In this document: positions 9,149-18,492 of the stretch, one piece after another
How the letters are laid out: each line of letters begins with the position of its first letter
How positions within the stretch are numbered: the stretch's first letter is position 1
Assembly: GCF_033723955.1 (NCBI RefSeq)
Contig: NZ_CP137555.1
Span: 372,001-436,000, forward strand
Reading direction: 5' to 3'
Length of the DNA: 64,000 bases
Source: Microbulbifer pacificus
GTDB lineage: Bacteria > Pseudomonadota > Gammaproteobacteria > Pseudomonadales > Cellvibrionaceae
Notes under the pieces: model-generated
The model's database searches: none
What the model was told of the DNA's origin: nothing
The model's input: only the letters and a program-made list of their open reading frames with translations
Position numbers and translations under genes: made by a program

Positions 9149-10543
9149 TTAATACTTGTAGCTTTCCTGCTTGTAGGGGCCATCTACGCTTACGTGGATG
9201 TACTCAGCCTGGGCCGGCGTCAAACGGGTTATCACACCGCCAAAACCTTCGACCATATCTTTCGCCACTTCCTCATCCAGCTTCTTCGGCAGGACCTTCA
9301 CGTAGAGCCGGCCGGGCTTTGCCACTGGCGGTAGATCGGCAAACTTGCGCTCCCACAAATACATTTGGGCCAGCACCTGATTGGCGAAAGAACCATCCAT
9401 GATGCGCGAGGGGTGCCCTGTGGCATTACCCAGGTTGACCAGGCGTCCTTCCGACAGCAGGATCAAGTGGTCATTTTTTGCGCGATTCCGATACACCTTG
9501 TGCACCTGTGGCTTGATCTCCTCCCACTGGTAGTGTTCACGCATAAACGCCGTATCGATCTCGTTGTCAAAATGGCCGATGTTGCACACCACCGCGCCGT
9601 TTTTCAGGCTCTGCAGCATGGCTGCATCACAGACATTTATATTGCCTGTGGTGGTGACAAGCAGGTCCGTTGTGCCCAACAGCACCTTGTCGATATCAGC
9701 AAGCTCTCCGGTATTGATCCCGCCCTTGTAGGCCGAAACCACTTCGAAACCGTCCATACAGGCCTGCATGGCACAGATAGGATCGATTTCCGTGACCTTG
9801 ACGATCATGCCTTCCTGACGTAGCGACGCCGCGGAACCCTTGCCTACATCCCCGTAGCCAATGACTAGCGCTTTCTTACCGGACAGAAGATGATCCGTAC
9901 CGCGCTTGATGGCATCACTGAGAGAGTGCCGGCAGCCGTACTTGTTATCGTTCTTCGACTTGGTCACCGCGTCGTTCACATTGATGGCCGGTACTTTCAA
10001 CTCGCCCTTTTCCAGCATTTCCAGCAAGCGGTGAACACCGGTCGTGGTTTCCTCACTGATGCCGTGAATCTTGTCGAGCAGCGCCGGGTATTTTTCATGG
10101 CAGAGCTGGGTCAGATCGCCGCCGTCATCCAGGATCATATTTGCATCCCACGGGGTCTCTCCGTCCTTTTCCGCGAGGATCGTCTGCTCAATACACCACC
10201 AGAATTCGGTTTCTGTCTCGCCCTTCCAGGCAAACACCGGAATACCCGCAGCGGCGATGGCGGCGGCGGCATGATCCTGCGTGGAAAAAATATTGCACGA
10301 TGACCAGCGCACTTCTGCACCCAATGCCACCAGTGTCTCGATCAGCACCGCGGTCTGGATGGTCATGTGGATGCACCCCATGATCTTCGCACCGGCAAGA
10401 GGCTGGGACTCCTGGTATTTTCGGCGCAGCGCCATCAGTGCCGGCATTTCACCTTCGGCAATGGCGATTTCCTTGCGTCCCCAGTCCGCCAGCGCGATGT
10501 CCGCAACCTTGTAGTCGTTGAAATTACTCATATTCATATCCAT
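9149..10543 (-). CDS. ahcY: S-adenosylhomocysteine hydrolase
   Basis: A 464-residue adenosylhomocysteinase that splits SAH into homocysteine and adenosine. The NAD-binding loop [13 protein letters not shown] (about residue 229) and the catalytic region [16 protein letters not shown] (Lys, Asp and Asn residues) are intact, and the C-terminal tyrosine-rich tail is present (SYKY). The start could be Met1, Met3 or Met5, since ATG recurs within 12 bases. It lies 115 bases downstream of metK on the same strand and probably shares its transcript. Together with metK, the core-MetE gene and the PfkB kinase it makes a complete SAM recycling set. Confidence 0.97.
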   Translation of the reverse strand: MDMNMSNFNDYKVADIALADWGRKEIAIAEGEMPALMALRRKYQESQPLAGAKIMGCIHMTIQTAVLIETLVALGAEVRWSSCNIFSTQDHAAAAIAAAGIPVFAWKGETETEFWWCIEQTILAEKDGETPWDANMILDDGGDLTQLCHEKYPALLDKIHGISEETTTGVHRLLEMLEKGELKVPAINVNDAVTKSKNDNKYGCRHSLSDAIKRGTDHLLSGKKALVIGYGDVGKGSAASLRQEGMIVKVTEIDPICAMQACMDGFEVVSAYKGGINTGELADIDKVLLGTTDLLVTTTGNINVCDAAMLQSLKNGAVVCNIGHFDNEIDTAFMREHYQWEEIKPQVHKVYRNRAKNDHLILLSEGRLVNLGNATGHPSRIMDGSFANQVLAQMYLWERKFADLPPVAKPGRLYVKVLPKKLDEEVAKDMVEGFGGVITRLTPAQAEYIHVSVDGPYKQESYKY

Positions 10544-10630
10544 TTGCGCGCAATTCGCGATGCTCGATGCAATGCCCGAGTATCGCTCTCTGCGCCGGTT
10601 ATTCGTCAGTTCGCTTGGTCCAGGTAACGC

Positions 10631-10649
10631 CCGACACTCTCAGTGCCGG
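10631..10649. other. Hairpin between metK and ahcY
   Basis: CCGACACT and AGTGCCGG form an eight-base stem with one wobble pair and a three-base loop. No T-tract follows on the minus strand, so it looks more like an RNA processing or stability structure than a terminator. I did not find the conserved SAH-riboswitch sequence here. Confidence 0.4.
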
Positions 10650-10658
10650 GCCATCCAT

Positions 10659-11876
10659 TCAAATACCGAGAGCTTGCTTCAGGGCGTCAACCTTGTCGGT
10701 TTTCTCCCAGGTAAACGCGGTGAAGGTTGCGTGCTTCTCTTCCCCACCCTCTTTCCAGGTGTAGGTGTGCTCGAAAGGCTCGCGGCCAAAGTGACCGTAA
10801 GAGGCCGTGAGCTGGTACATGGGATGCTGGAGATTGAGCACACGGGTAATCGCGTAGGGACGCAGGTCGAAGACTTCGCGAATCGCCTGGATCAATTGCT
10901 TGTCGCTCACCTTTCCAGTACCAAACGTATTCACGGAAACCGAAGTGGGTTCTGCCACGCCGATGGCATAGGAAACCTGAACCTCACAGCGGTCGGCGAG
11001 CCCCGCCGCCACCACGTTCTTCGCCACATAGCGCCCGGCGTAAGCGGCGGAGCGATCCACCTTGGAGGGATCCTTGCCCGAAAAAGCGCCGCCGCCGTGC
11101 CGCGCCATACCACCGTAGGTATCTACGATGATCTTGCGGCCGGTGACACCGGCATCCCCTACCGGGCCACCAATGACAAAGTTGCCGGTGGGATTGATGT
11201 GGTAGCGGGTGTCTTTATGCAGGAGATCGGCTGGCAACACTTCGAGGATGATGTTCTCCATCACCGCCGCTTTCAGGTCTTCCTGGGAAATATCCGGCGC
11301 GTGCTGGGTAGAGAGCACGACGGCATCGATCGCTTCCGGTTTGCCATCTTCACCGTAACGGAAGGTCACCTGACTTTTCGCATCCGGGCGCAGCCACGGC
11401 AGTATATTTTTCTTGCGCAGGTACGCCTGCCGCTCAACCAGGCGGTGCGCGTAGTAAATCGGCGCCGGCATCAGGGTTGGTGTTTCGTTGGTGGCGTAGC
11501 CGAACATCAGTCCCTGGTCGCCAGCGCCCTGGTCTTCCGGCTTAGCGCGATCAACACCCTGGTTGATATCCACCGATTGCTTGCCAATCGCATTCAGAAC
11601 GGCGCAGGTGGAACCGTCATAGCCCACTTCGGAGCTGTTGTATCCAATGTTGGTAATGACGTCGCGTACCACGTCTTCCAGGTCCACATAACAACTGGTA
11701 GTGACCTCACCAGCCAACATTGCAAGCCCGGTTTTGACGACAGTTTCGACGGCCACACGGGCGTGAGGATCGCGCGCAATGATCGCATCCAATACGGCAT
11801 CGGAAATCTGATCGGCCATTTTGTCCGGGTGACCTTCGGAAACGGATTCCGAAGTAAAAACGGTATATTCAGACAT
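10659..11876 (-). CDS. metK: S-adenosylmethionine synthetase
   Basis: A 405-residue methionine adenosyltransferase making SAM from methionine and ATP. The family motifs [12 protein letters not shown] near the N-terminus, [12 protein letters not shown], the P-loop-like [19 protein letters not shown] and GDAGVTGRK are all present. The true start is the ATG at 11876 ([11 protein letters not shown]), preceded by an A/G-rich ribosome site; the frame extends 44 codons further upstream without support. It is transcribed towards ahcY. Location beside a catabolic locus with PucC-like transporters is unusual for a housekeeping gene and hints at a local methyl-group demand, or simply at a chromosomal neighbour. 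Confidence 0.97.
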   Translation of the reverse strand: MSEYTVFTSESVSEGHPDKMADQISDAVLDAIIARDPHARVAVETVVKTGLAMLAGEVTTSCYVDLEDVVRDVITNIGYNSSEVGYDGSTCAVLNAIGKQSVDINQGVDRAKPEDQGAGDQGLMFGYATNETPTLMPAPIYYAHRLVERQAYLRKKNILPWLRPDAKSQVTFRYGEDGKPEAIDAVVLSTQHAPDISQEDLKAAVMENIILEVLPADLLHKDTRYHINPTGNFVIGGPVGDAGVTGRKIIVDTYGGMARHGGGAFSGKDPSKVDRSAAYAGRYVAKNVVAAGLADRCEVQVSYAIGVAEPTSVSVNTFGTGKVSDKQLIQAIREVFDLRPYAITRVLNLQHPMYQLTASYGHFGREPFEHTYTWKEGGEEKHATFTAFTWEKTDKVDALKQALGI

Positions 11877-11967
11877 GGGGGGGGTTTTCCTTTTTATTGA
11901 CTCATTCAAGGGCGTGAGAAACACCTCCTCACGACTCCATGTACCCAGTCTACCCACAAGAACCTGC

Positions 11968-12001
11968 ATCAAAATATTTTGATATAGATGTTTTTTGATA
12001 T
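11968..12001. promoter_or_regulatory. Putative operator region upstream of metK
   Basis: A perfect 16-base palindrome ATCAAAATATTTTGAT (11968-11983) is followed by a second TTGATAT at 11995-12001, with TTGATATA overlapping the first. It lies about 100 bases upstream of metK and upstream of the divergent symporter. The TTGATATA half-site resembles the shared regulon operator, but the arrangement differs; a SAM-cycle regulator such as SahR is an alternative. Confidence 0.45.
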
Positions 12002-12086
12002 TTCGCAAAATCGTGTGGAAACGAAATTTCGCCTACTGTGAATACATAAGAAAATTGCGCTATCAATAAAAACAACGGGATACCGC

Positions 12087-13541
12087 ATGGACATTATGGT
12101 CGCGCTCTATACGCTAATTGCTTACAAGGCAGTACTGCTGCTGATTGGCTTCTGGTCCCAACAACGAACCAAGAACACCACCGATTATTTTCTCGGTGGC
12201 CGCAACCTGGGCCCAATCGTGGCGGCCATCAGCTACGGCGCCAGCAGCGCTTCTGCCTGGACGCTCCTGGGAATGAGCGGTGCGGCTTTTGTATTGGGTA
12301 TTTCCGCAATCTGGATTGTGGCGGGAGCCATTGCCGGTTGCGCCACAGCCTGGTTGTGGATTGCACCCCGGCTTATGCGGCATACCCGCGCCAGGGATCA
12401 AATCACGCTTACCGCGTTTCTCGCCGATGACCCGGCGCCCGCAAACCACGATGCAAACCGCAAGATCAAATTGCTTGCCTCCATCGTGATTCTGCTGTCG
12501 TTTGTGTTCTATATCGCCGCGCAATTTCAGGGCGCCGCCACCACCTTTTCCACCGCCTTCGCCAGACCATTGATCGAAAGCCTGATTCTCGGTGCCGCCG
12601 TTATCACCATTTACACCTTCCTGGGGGGCTTTTGGGCCGCGAGCATCACGGACACATTGCAGGGTGGGCTTATGCTGGTGGCAGCGATACTGCTACCGGT
12701 AGTGGCGTTTCACCATATCGGTGGCTGGGAGGAAATTCGACAAGCCGGCGTTTTCACCCCGCAATCACTGTCGCTCAGCGGAGCAAATACCGGGCTCGCT
12801 GCACTCGGCTTCGCGCTTGGCAATCTTGCCATCGGCATCGGCACACTGGGGCAACCGCACCTGCTCAATCGCTTTATGGCATTGAGAAACGAGCGTGCGC
12901 TCAAGCAGGCACAAATATTATCCATCGGCTGGTTATCTATTATATTTTTCAGCATGTATAGCCTGGGACTGATGGGCAGGATACTTGTACCAGATCTGCA
13001 GGACCCGGAATCGCTGTTTTTTCAATTAGCGACCCAGCTATTGCCTCCGTTTGGGGCCGCGGTTCTGCTGGCGGCAGTGCTGTCAGCCATTATGTCGACG
13101 GCCGATAGCATGCTGCTGGTGGTGGCCTCAACCATTTCCTATGACCTGAAACTGCAGCGCCTGATGCCGCATAGGGAACTGCTGTTATCCCGCCTGTCCA
13201 TGCTGGGCGTATCGATTCTGGCAGTATTGATCGCACTGTACCTGCCCGCCACCATCTTCGAACGCGTATTGTTTGCATGGATCGCGATTGGATCTGCCTT
13301 TGCGCCGACCATACTGGCGCGGCTCGCGAGTGCGGAACTGTCACCGGCGGCGGTATTGCGCTCCATCGCGACCGGTTTTGTACTCGCCGTAATACTGTCA
13401 CTGTTGCCGAACACCACTGGCGACTGGGCCGAACGCCTGATCCCGTTCAGCACAGCGTTACTGGTACTGTTTCTCCCCTCGCTGAAAATGGCAGCGTCTA
13501 CAAGGTCCAAGCAAAAGGCAGCAACAAGGACCGTCAATTAA
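12087..13541 (+). CDS. Sodium/solute symporter (SSS family, PutP-like)
   Basis: A 484-residue polytopic protein of about 13 membrane segments. DYFLGGRNLGPIVAAISYGA near residue 32 and the following SASAWTLLGMSG are the typical first-segment motif of the sodium:solute symporter family, closest in style to sodium/proline carriers. The central segment GFALGNLAIGIGTLGQPHLL and a late STADSMLL motif (sodium-site serines) agree with this. Its substrate is not deducible. It is divergent from metK and converges with the Rieske gene across a shared bidirectional terminator. It may be an ordinary amino-acid transporter not connected with the catabolic locus. Confidence 0.88.
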   Translation: MDIMVALYTLIAYKAVLLLIGFWSQQRTKNTTDYFLGGRNLGPIVAAISYGASSASAWTLLGMSGAAFVLGISAIWIVAGAIAGCATAWLWIAPRLMRHTRARDQITLTAFLADDPAPANHDANRKIKLLASIVILLSFVFYIAAQFQGAATTFSTAFARPLIESLILGAAVITIYTFLGGFWAASITDTLQGGLMLVAAILLPVVAFHHIGGWEEIRQAGVFTPQSLSLSGANTGLAALGFALGNLAIGIGTLGQPHLLNRFMALRNERALKQAQILSIGWLSIIFFSMYSLGLMGRILVPDLQDPESLFFQLATQLLPPFGAAVLLAAVLSAIMSTADSMLLVVASTISYDLKLQRLMPHRELLLSRLSMLGVSILAVLIALYLPATIFERVLFAWIAIGSAFAPTILARLASAELSPAAVLRSIATGFVLAVILSLLPNTTGDWAERLIPFSTALLVLFLPSLKMAASTRSKQKAATRTVN

Positions 13542-13601
13542 CCACACTACCGGCATATCACTGTGCTTCCCAATTGATCGGAATAAAAAGGTCAGGGGCA
13601 T

Positions 13602-13630
13602 AAAAAAAGCCGCGCTTATGCGCGGCTTTT
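13602..13630. terminator. Bidirectional terminator between symporter and Rieske oxygenase genes
   Basis: GCCGCGC (13609-13615), loop TTAT, GCGCGGC (13620-13626), flanked by an A-run on the left and a T-run on the right, so it can end transcription on both strands. Confidence 0.88.
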
Positions 13631-13674
13631 GCTGTAGATATACAACCTCCCTTATTTACGCTTTATTTACGCTT

Positions 13675-14850
13675 TCAGGCCGGCTCCGCTGCCGATGAGT
13701 CTTCAGCCTGGGTCGCCGCGCTGCGACGGGTCGGGGGTACCAACGGCACCGTATCCAATGCCCACTTGAAATGCGGATTGGTACGACGTGACGGCGAGGG
13801 AATGGTGAACACCTTTTCGCCCTCAAACGGCTTCATCGCCTTGGTGTCGATTTTCCAGCCTTTCTCTTCGATATGCTTGCGGCGAATCATTCGCCAGGCA
13901 CTCATGAACTTGTCCTGCTCAACGGATACTTCGTGTTCGAGGGACTCGGGCAGGTAGTTGGGTGACAGCTCCGCCACGATATCGCCATCTTCGCCAAATA
14001 CCTTGCGCGTGCGTTTTTTCGCCCCGTTGTCGAACATTGGCCATTTGAAGAAATTGCGCACCTGCACCGCAAACGAGCGCGTGGTAGTTTCATCAACCGG
14101 CGTATTGGCATCGAATATGATCATTTCCATCCAGGAATTGACCTTGATGTGCAGGCGCACGCAATGCCCCGGAAGATAAAATGCCGGGCTCACATAAGTG
14201 GCCGCCTTGTCGGCACGGAACAGTTTCATCAGACCGAAATTGCCTTCCAGCTGCGGCGGGTAAAGCACGTTGTCGGATGACCCCCAGTATTCGCCGCGAT
14301 CCACTTTGAGGATTTCATTCTTGTCGGCCATTTCCTGGTAGCCGAAACCGGGGTGCACAAAGGATGTATGCGCAATGTCGATACCGTTCTCGACCACGCG
14401 ATCCACGGAACCGGTCCAGCTGTACTCGACATCCACCGCACGCCAGTTGGCCTTGTCCTCATACTCCGGGAATTCCGGGATGGGATAGCGTTCCTCTTCG
14501 GGCAGGTCACCGAGGAACACCCAGATCATGCCGTAGCGCTCCTCCGTGGGGTAGGCGTCGATGCGCGCACGCTCGGGAATGGGTGCACCCTCCCCACGCG
14601 AAGGAATGAACTGCACCTTGCCTTCAGCATCGAATTCCCAGCCGTGGTAGGGGCAGGCCACGCAATCGCGCTTGGTGGTAAAGCCCTTGGACAGTGAACC
14701 ACCGCGGTGAATACACACATCACTCAGGCAGTTGACCTTACCACTCTTGTCACGAAACAGGACAAAGTTCTGCCCCAGCAGTTTGGCCCTTACGGGTTTG
14801 TCTTTAACCGCTTTGGACCACTCAGCCACATACCAAAGGTTCGTCAGCAT
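13675..14850 (-). CDS. Rieske-type oxygenase, candidate pheophorbide-oxygenase-like enzyme
   Basis: A 391-residue oxygenase alpha-type subunit. The Rieske [2Fe-2S] ligands are Cys46, His48, Cys66 and His69 (CIHRGG and CPYHGW). The mononuclear iron site is visible in ENGIDIAHTSFVH with Asp158, His161 and His166. I chose the ATG at 14850 because GAGGTGG lies five bases upstream; a GTG at 14859 overlaps that site. It is the last gene of a nine-gene operon of acyl-CoA chemistry. In this locus it is the best candidate to open the chlorophyll macrocycle, like plant PaO, but it lacks the C-terminal CxxC and membrane anchor of PaO. An O-demethylase or other aromatic hydroxylase role is also possible. 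Confidence 0.85.
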   Translation of the reverse strand: MLTNLWYVAEWSKAVKDKPVRAKLLGQNFVLFRDKSGKVNCLSDVCIHRGGSLSKGFTTKRDCVACPYHGWEFDAEGKVQFIPSRGEGAPIPERARIDAYPTEERYGMIWVFLGDLPEEERYPIPEFPEYEDKANWRAVDVEYSWTGSVDRVVENGIDIAHTSFVHPGFGYQEMADKNEILKVDRGEYWGSSDNVLYPPQLEGNFGLMKLFRADKAATYVSPAFYLPGHCVRLHIKVNSWMEMIIFDANTPVDETTTRSFAVQVRNFFKWPMFDNGAKKRTRKVFGEDGDIVAELSPNYLPESLEHEVSVEQDKFMSAWRMIRRKHIEEKGWKIDTKAMKPFEGEKVFTIPSPSRRTNPHFKWALDTVPLVPPTRRSAATQAEDSSAAEPA

Positions 14851-14942
14851 GATTACCACCTCAGTGTGTTATTGATCTGCCTGTGTACGCGCCTTCGCGC
14901 CAGTGAGATCACTCGTTTTATATTTATGTGTAATTTTTTCCG

Positions 14943-16058
14943 TCAGATTGCCTGCGCCAAAGGCAACAGACTCTGATTGTGCTCGCCCAGTTTCGGCAGC
15001 TGGGTGTTCACGCTGGCGGGCTCGTGCAGGAATTTGATCGGTACCCCCAGATGACGGTTGCCTTCGCCGTCTTCAAATACCATCTGCCGCTGCCACAGGT
15101 GCTCCTCCGCCAATGCCTCGTGCAACAGGCGAACAGGTGACCAGCAGACATCGAGGCCGTCAAACCACAGGCTCCATTCCGCCAGGGTACGCGTGGAAAA
15201 TTCCCGCTGCAGAAACTCGATCGCCTCTTGCTGCTCGCCGGGGGAACGCTCGCAGATTTCTGCCAGCTCCGGTTTTCCCAGTTTTTGGAACAGGTTTTCC
15301 GCGAATTTGAGTTCACTTCCGCCCAGGGTCAGATGGCGACCGTCTGCCGTGCGATAGATTCGGTACATGGCATTGCCGCCCCAGGAGCGCTCCTGTTTGA
15401 CGACCGGCGAGCGATTCTCCGCAAACACCGGGCCAAGGGCATTGGGCAACCAGGCCACCAGGCTGTCCTGCATGGAAATATCCAGATAGTCCCCTCGCCC
15501 GGTATCTTTCCGTCGCAGCAGCGCCATGAGTATGCCGGAAAGCGCCATCAGTGACGCCGTCATATCCGCCACCGGCATCGCGGGGGAACAGGGTTCGCCA
15601 TCGGCACCCTCATTGAGGAAAACTGTTCCGGAATCAGCCTGGATACTGAGATCGTGCGCCGGCTTCTGGCTCTTGGTTCCAGTCTGGCCAAACGCGGAAA
15701 TGGAGCAGTAGACGAGACTGGGATTGCGCGCACTGAGGGTGGCGTAGTCCAGACCCAGGCGGGCCACTGCGCCTGGACGGAAGCCCTCGACAAACACATC
15801 GGCGCTGTCAATCAGCGCCAGCAATTGCGCTTTTTGCGCCTCGTCCTTGAGATTGAGGCACAAACTTTTCTTGCCCCGGTGGGTGTTGCGAAACCACACC
15901 GATTCGCCATTTTTACGCAGCCCGATATGACGCGTCGGCTCACCAGAGGGCGGCTCCACCTTGATCACTTCGGCCCCGTGATCCGCCATCATCATGGTCA
16001 GGTGCGGCCCCGGCAAAAAGAGCGAAAGGTCGACAACACGTATGCCTTGCAGCTTCAT
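14943..16058 (-). CDS. Class III (CaiB/BaiF family) acyl-CoA transferase, copy 1
   Basis: A 371-residue formyl-CoA-transferase-type enzyme that moves CoA between carboxylic acids. The N-terminal IRVVDLSLFLPGPHLTMMMA and ADHGAEVIKVEPPSG are the family signature, and Asp in the MPVADMTASLMALSG stretch is the likely CoA-thioester-forming aspartate. It lies directly after another class III transferase (gap about 40 bases) in the operon with MaoC, CitE and acyl-CoA dehydrogenase. Two tandem transferases suggest either different acids or a heteromeric enzyme. By context the acceptor is probably a branched dicarboxylic acid; this is inference. Confidence 0.9.
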   Translation of the reverse strand: MKLQGIRVVDLSLFLPGPHLTMMMADHGAEVIKVEPPSGEPTRHIGLRKNGESVWFRNTHRGKKSLCLNLKDEAQKAQLLALIDSADVFVEGFRPGAVARLGLDYATLSARNPSLVYCSISAFGQTGTKSQKPAHDLSIQADSGTVFLNEGADGEPCSPAMPVADMTASLMALSGILMALLRRKDTGRGDYLDISMQDSLVAWLPNALGPVFAENRSPVVKQERSWGGNAMYRIYRTADGRHLTLGGSELKFAENLFQKLGKPELAEICERSPGEQQEAIEFLQREFSTRTLAEWSLWFDGLDVCWSPVRLLHEALAEEHLWQRQMVFEDGEGNRHLGVPIKFLHEPASVNTQLPKLGEHNQSLLPLAQAI

Positions 16059-16098
16059 TGGGCGATTTGCCTCCGGTCAGCACAGTGGTACGCCCAGC

Positions 16099-17292
16099 TC
16101 AGATAACCTGCCCGTTTTTCCAGACTGCAATTTCTTCAGCGGAATAACCGAGCCCGAGCAGCAGGTTCTCGCTGTCTGCACCAAGTGCGGAACAGCCGGT
16201 TCCTGAGGGCCTGTTTCCGTCAAATTTTAACGGGCTTGCCAGTACTCTGAATTGACTATTGTCAACATGGGGCAGCGACTGCAGCATGCCGGTCTGGGCC
16301 AGCCAGGGATTGTCCATGGCCTGGGCAAAACTGTTTACCGGCGCCAGCGGCAGACGACCCGCAAAAACTCTCATCCAGTGGGCGTTCTGCGCGCGCATGA
16401 ATTCGCCATCGAGAATTTCTGTGAGAATCTCCCGATGCTTACGGCGCGCCGCCACCGTGGCAAAGCGCTCGTCAGCCAACAGATCTGCGCGGTCCAGTCC
16501 CTCCACCAGGATCTGCCAGAATTTTTCCGTCATCGCCATGACAAACACCCAACCATCGGCACTGCGGTAGATCTGGCAGGGTACGGTCGACGGGTGGCCG
16601 GAGCGCGGCACGCGCGCGGTTTCATGGCCGCGATTGAGATACCAGGTAGCGGGATAGGTCAGCTGGGTGGCCGCCACATCAAACAGGTTTACATCCACAT
16701 CGCGCCCGGCGCCGCCGCGCAAAACACCGACCAGTGCACCGAGCATCCCCATGGCGAGGATTACTCCGCTCATGAAGTCCACCATCGACAGCCCGAAGCG
16801 CGCAGGTGGTGTTCCCGGCTCCCCGGTCAGGTCCATAAAGCCCGCCTCTGCCTGCATCAGGTAGTCGTAACCGGGCCAGCCCGCGCGATCGTTGTCGCGA
16901 CCATAGGCAGAGAGATGACCGCAGATAATTTCCCGCTTTACCGCACCGAGGCTGTCGTAATCCAGCCCCAGTTTTGCCGGCTGGTCACCGCGCAGGTTGT
17001 TCATCACGATATCGGCGCTCTGCACCAGGCGTTCGAAAATCTTCCGCCCTTCCGCACTCTTCAGATCCAGCGTTAAGCTCTTCTTGTTGCGATTGAAGGT
17101 CTGGAAAAAATCGCTGTCGTTATCCCCCAGAAAATAGGGTCCGGACTGGCGGGCGACGTCGCCGCCGGTGGTGGGGTTTTCGATCTTGATGACCTCGGCC
17201 CCCATGTCCGCCAGCTGCATGGAGCCGAAGGGACCGGCTCCATACTGCTCCACGGCAATGACGCGGATGCCCGCCAGTGGCTTCGTCTGCAT
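16099..17292 (-). CDS. Class III (CaiB/BaiF family) acyl-CoA transferase, copy 2
   Basis: A 397-residue enzyme with the family start PLAGIRVIAVEQYGAGPFG followed by LADMGAEVIKIENP. The start at 17292 overlaps the stop of the upstream acyl-CoA dehydrogenase by one base (TAATG), so translation is coupled; the frame extends 26 codons upstream without support. Asp in the SMVDFMSGVILAMGM stretch is the likely catalytic residue. The pairing with an acyl-CoA dehydrogenase, MaoC hydratase and CitE-like lyase resembles routes for itaconate- or mesaconate-type acids (CoA activation, hydration, C-C cleavage). The substrate remains unknown. Confidence 0.9.
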   Translation of the reverse strand: MQTKPLAGIRVIAVEQYGAGPFGSMQLADMGAEVIKIENPTTGGDVARQSGPYFLGDNDSDFFQTFNRNKKSLTLDLKSAEGRKIFERLVQSADIVMNNLRGDQPAKLGLDYDSLGAVKREIICGHLSAYGRDNDRAGWPGYDYLMQAEAGFMDLTGEPGTPPARFGLSMVDFMSGVILAMGMLGALVGVLRGGAGRDVDVNLFDVAATQLTYPATWYLNRGHETARVPRSGHPSTVPCQIYRSADGWVFVMAMTEKFWQILVEGLDRADLLADERFATVAARRKHREILTEILDGEFMRAQNAHWMRVFAGRLPLAPVNSFAQAMDNPWLAQTGMLQSLPHVDNSQFRVLASPLKFDGNRPSGTGCSALGADSENLLLGLGYSAEEIAVWKNGQVI

Positions 17293-18464
17293 TACAGCGC
17301 CGCCTCGCGCGCCGCCAACTGCTTGGCGATGATGATACGCTGCATTTCGTTGGTGCCCTCGCCCACACACATCAGCATGGCATCGCGGTAGTAGCGCTCG
17401 ATCTCATACTCGGTGGAAAAACCGTAGCCGCCGAAGATACGCATGGCTTCCTGGGCACAGAAGACGCCGGCCTCACTGGCAAAATACTTGGCCATACCCG
17501 CTTCCATGTCACAGCGCTGGCCGCTGTCGTACATGCGCGCCGCCTGTTCCACCAGCAGCTTTGCTGCCTCGACCTTCGCCGCCATTTCACCCAGCTTCAG
17601 CTGGATGGCCTGGTGCTGGATGATCGGTTTGCCAAAGGTTTCCCGCTCGGTGGCATAGCGCACCGCCAGCTTCAGCGCACCCTGGGCGATACCGGCACCG
17701 CGCGCGGCCACGTTGATACGGCCGAGTTCCAGACCACCCACCGCCATATGGAAACCGCGCCCCTCTTCACCGCCGACCAGATCCTCAACGGACACGCGAA
17801 AATCCTCGAACACCACTTCCGCGGTATCGATGGCGCGGTAGCAGGTCTTCTTGATTTTGTTGACGGTAATCCCCGGCAGCAGATTTCCAGCATCGTCCTT
17901 AGTGCGAATGGCAAACAGCGACATACCGCGATGGCGGGGCTCCGCATTGGGATCGGTTTTCACCAGCAGGCCCAGGCAGTTGCCGTTCATGGCGTTGGTG
18001 ATCCACATCTTGCTGCCGTTGATCACGTATTCGTCACCATCGCGTCTGGCCACACAGCGGATTGCCTGCAGGTCCGAACCGGCATTGGGCTCCGTCAGCG
18101 CGATACCGCCGCGCAGGGTGCCTTCGGCCATCAGAGGCAGGAAGCGCTGCTTCTGCTCTTCGGTACCAAAGCGCTCGATGGCGGCGGCCATGATCAGGTG
18201 GGAATTGAAAATGCCGCCGGGTGCCATCCACACCGCGGAAATTTTCTGCACGATACGCGCATAGGTGGCGGCGGACAGCGCCAGGCCCCCGTAGTTTTCA
18301 CCGATGGTGGCACCGAACAGTCCCAGGGATTTCATGGTTTCCACCAGCTCGTGTGGATACTCATCGGCGAGATCTTTTTCCCGCGCAATCGGTGCAACTT
18401 CGTTGGCCACGAAGCGGTCTATGGTATCGAGAATCGCGGCCTCATCTTCTGCGGTCCAGCTCAT
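17292..18464 (-). CDS. Acyl-CoA dehydrogenase
   Basis: A 390-residue FAD enzyme oxidising an acyl-CoA to the 2-enoyl-CoA. Typical stretches are ALTEPNAGSDLQAI, GSKMWITNA, and the C-terminal GGYGFSTEYEIERYYRDA followed by GEGTNEMQ, which holds the glutamate common in this family. It is coupled to the CoA-transferase downstream and follows the MaoC gene by 28 bases. In this operon it probably desaturates a CoA thioester from an alkyl-succinate-like intermediate before the MaoC hydratase acts. Confidence 0.93.
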   Translation of the reverse strand: MSWTAEDEAAILDTIDRFVANEVAPIAREKDLADEYPHELVETMKSLGLFGATIGENYGGLALSAATYARIVQKISAVWMAPGGIFNSHLIMAAAIERFGTEEQKQRFLPLMAEGTLRGGIALTEPNAGSDLQAIRCVARRDGDEYVINGSKMWITNAMNGNCLGLLVKTDPNAEPRHRGMSLFAIRTKDDAGNLLPGITVNKIKKTCYRAIDTAEVVFEDFRVSVEDLVGGEEGRGFHMAVGGLELGRINVAARGAGIAQGALKLAVRYATERETFGKPIIQHQAIQLKLGEMAAKVEAAKLLVEQAARMYDSGQRCDMEAGMAKYFASEAGVFCAQEAMRIFGGYGFSTEYEIERYYRDAMLMCVGEGTNEMQRIIIAKQLAAREAAL

Positions 18465-18492
18465 TGCTGCCTCCTGTTACTGCTCGCCCGGA

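Noticed and set aside
10544..10658. SAH riboswitch ahead of ahcY
   Set aside because: A hairpin is present but the conserved SAH-aptamer sequence is not recognisable, and metK directly upstream suggests a common transcript.
10518..11900. 460-codon plus-strand open frame opposite metK
   Set aside because: It lies antisense over an undoubted metK and has no recognisable protein features; a shadow of high-GC coding bias.
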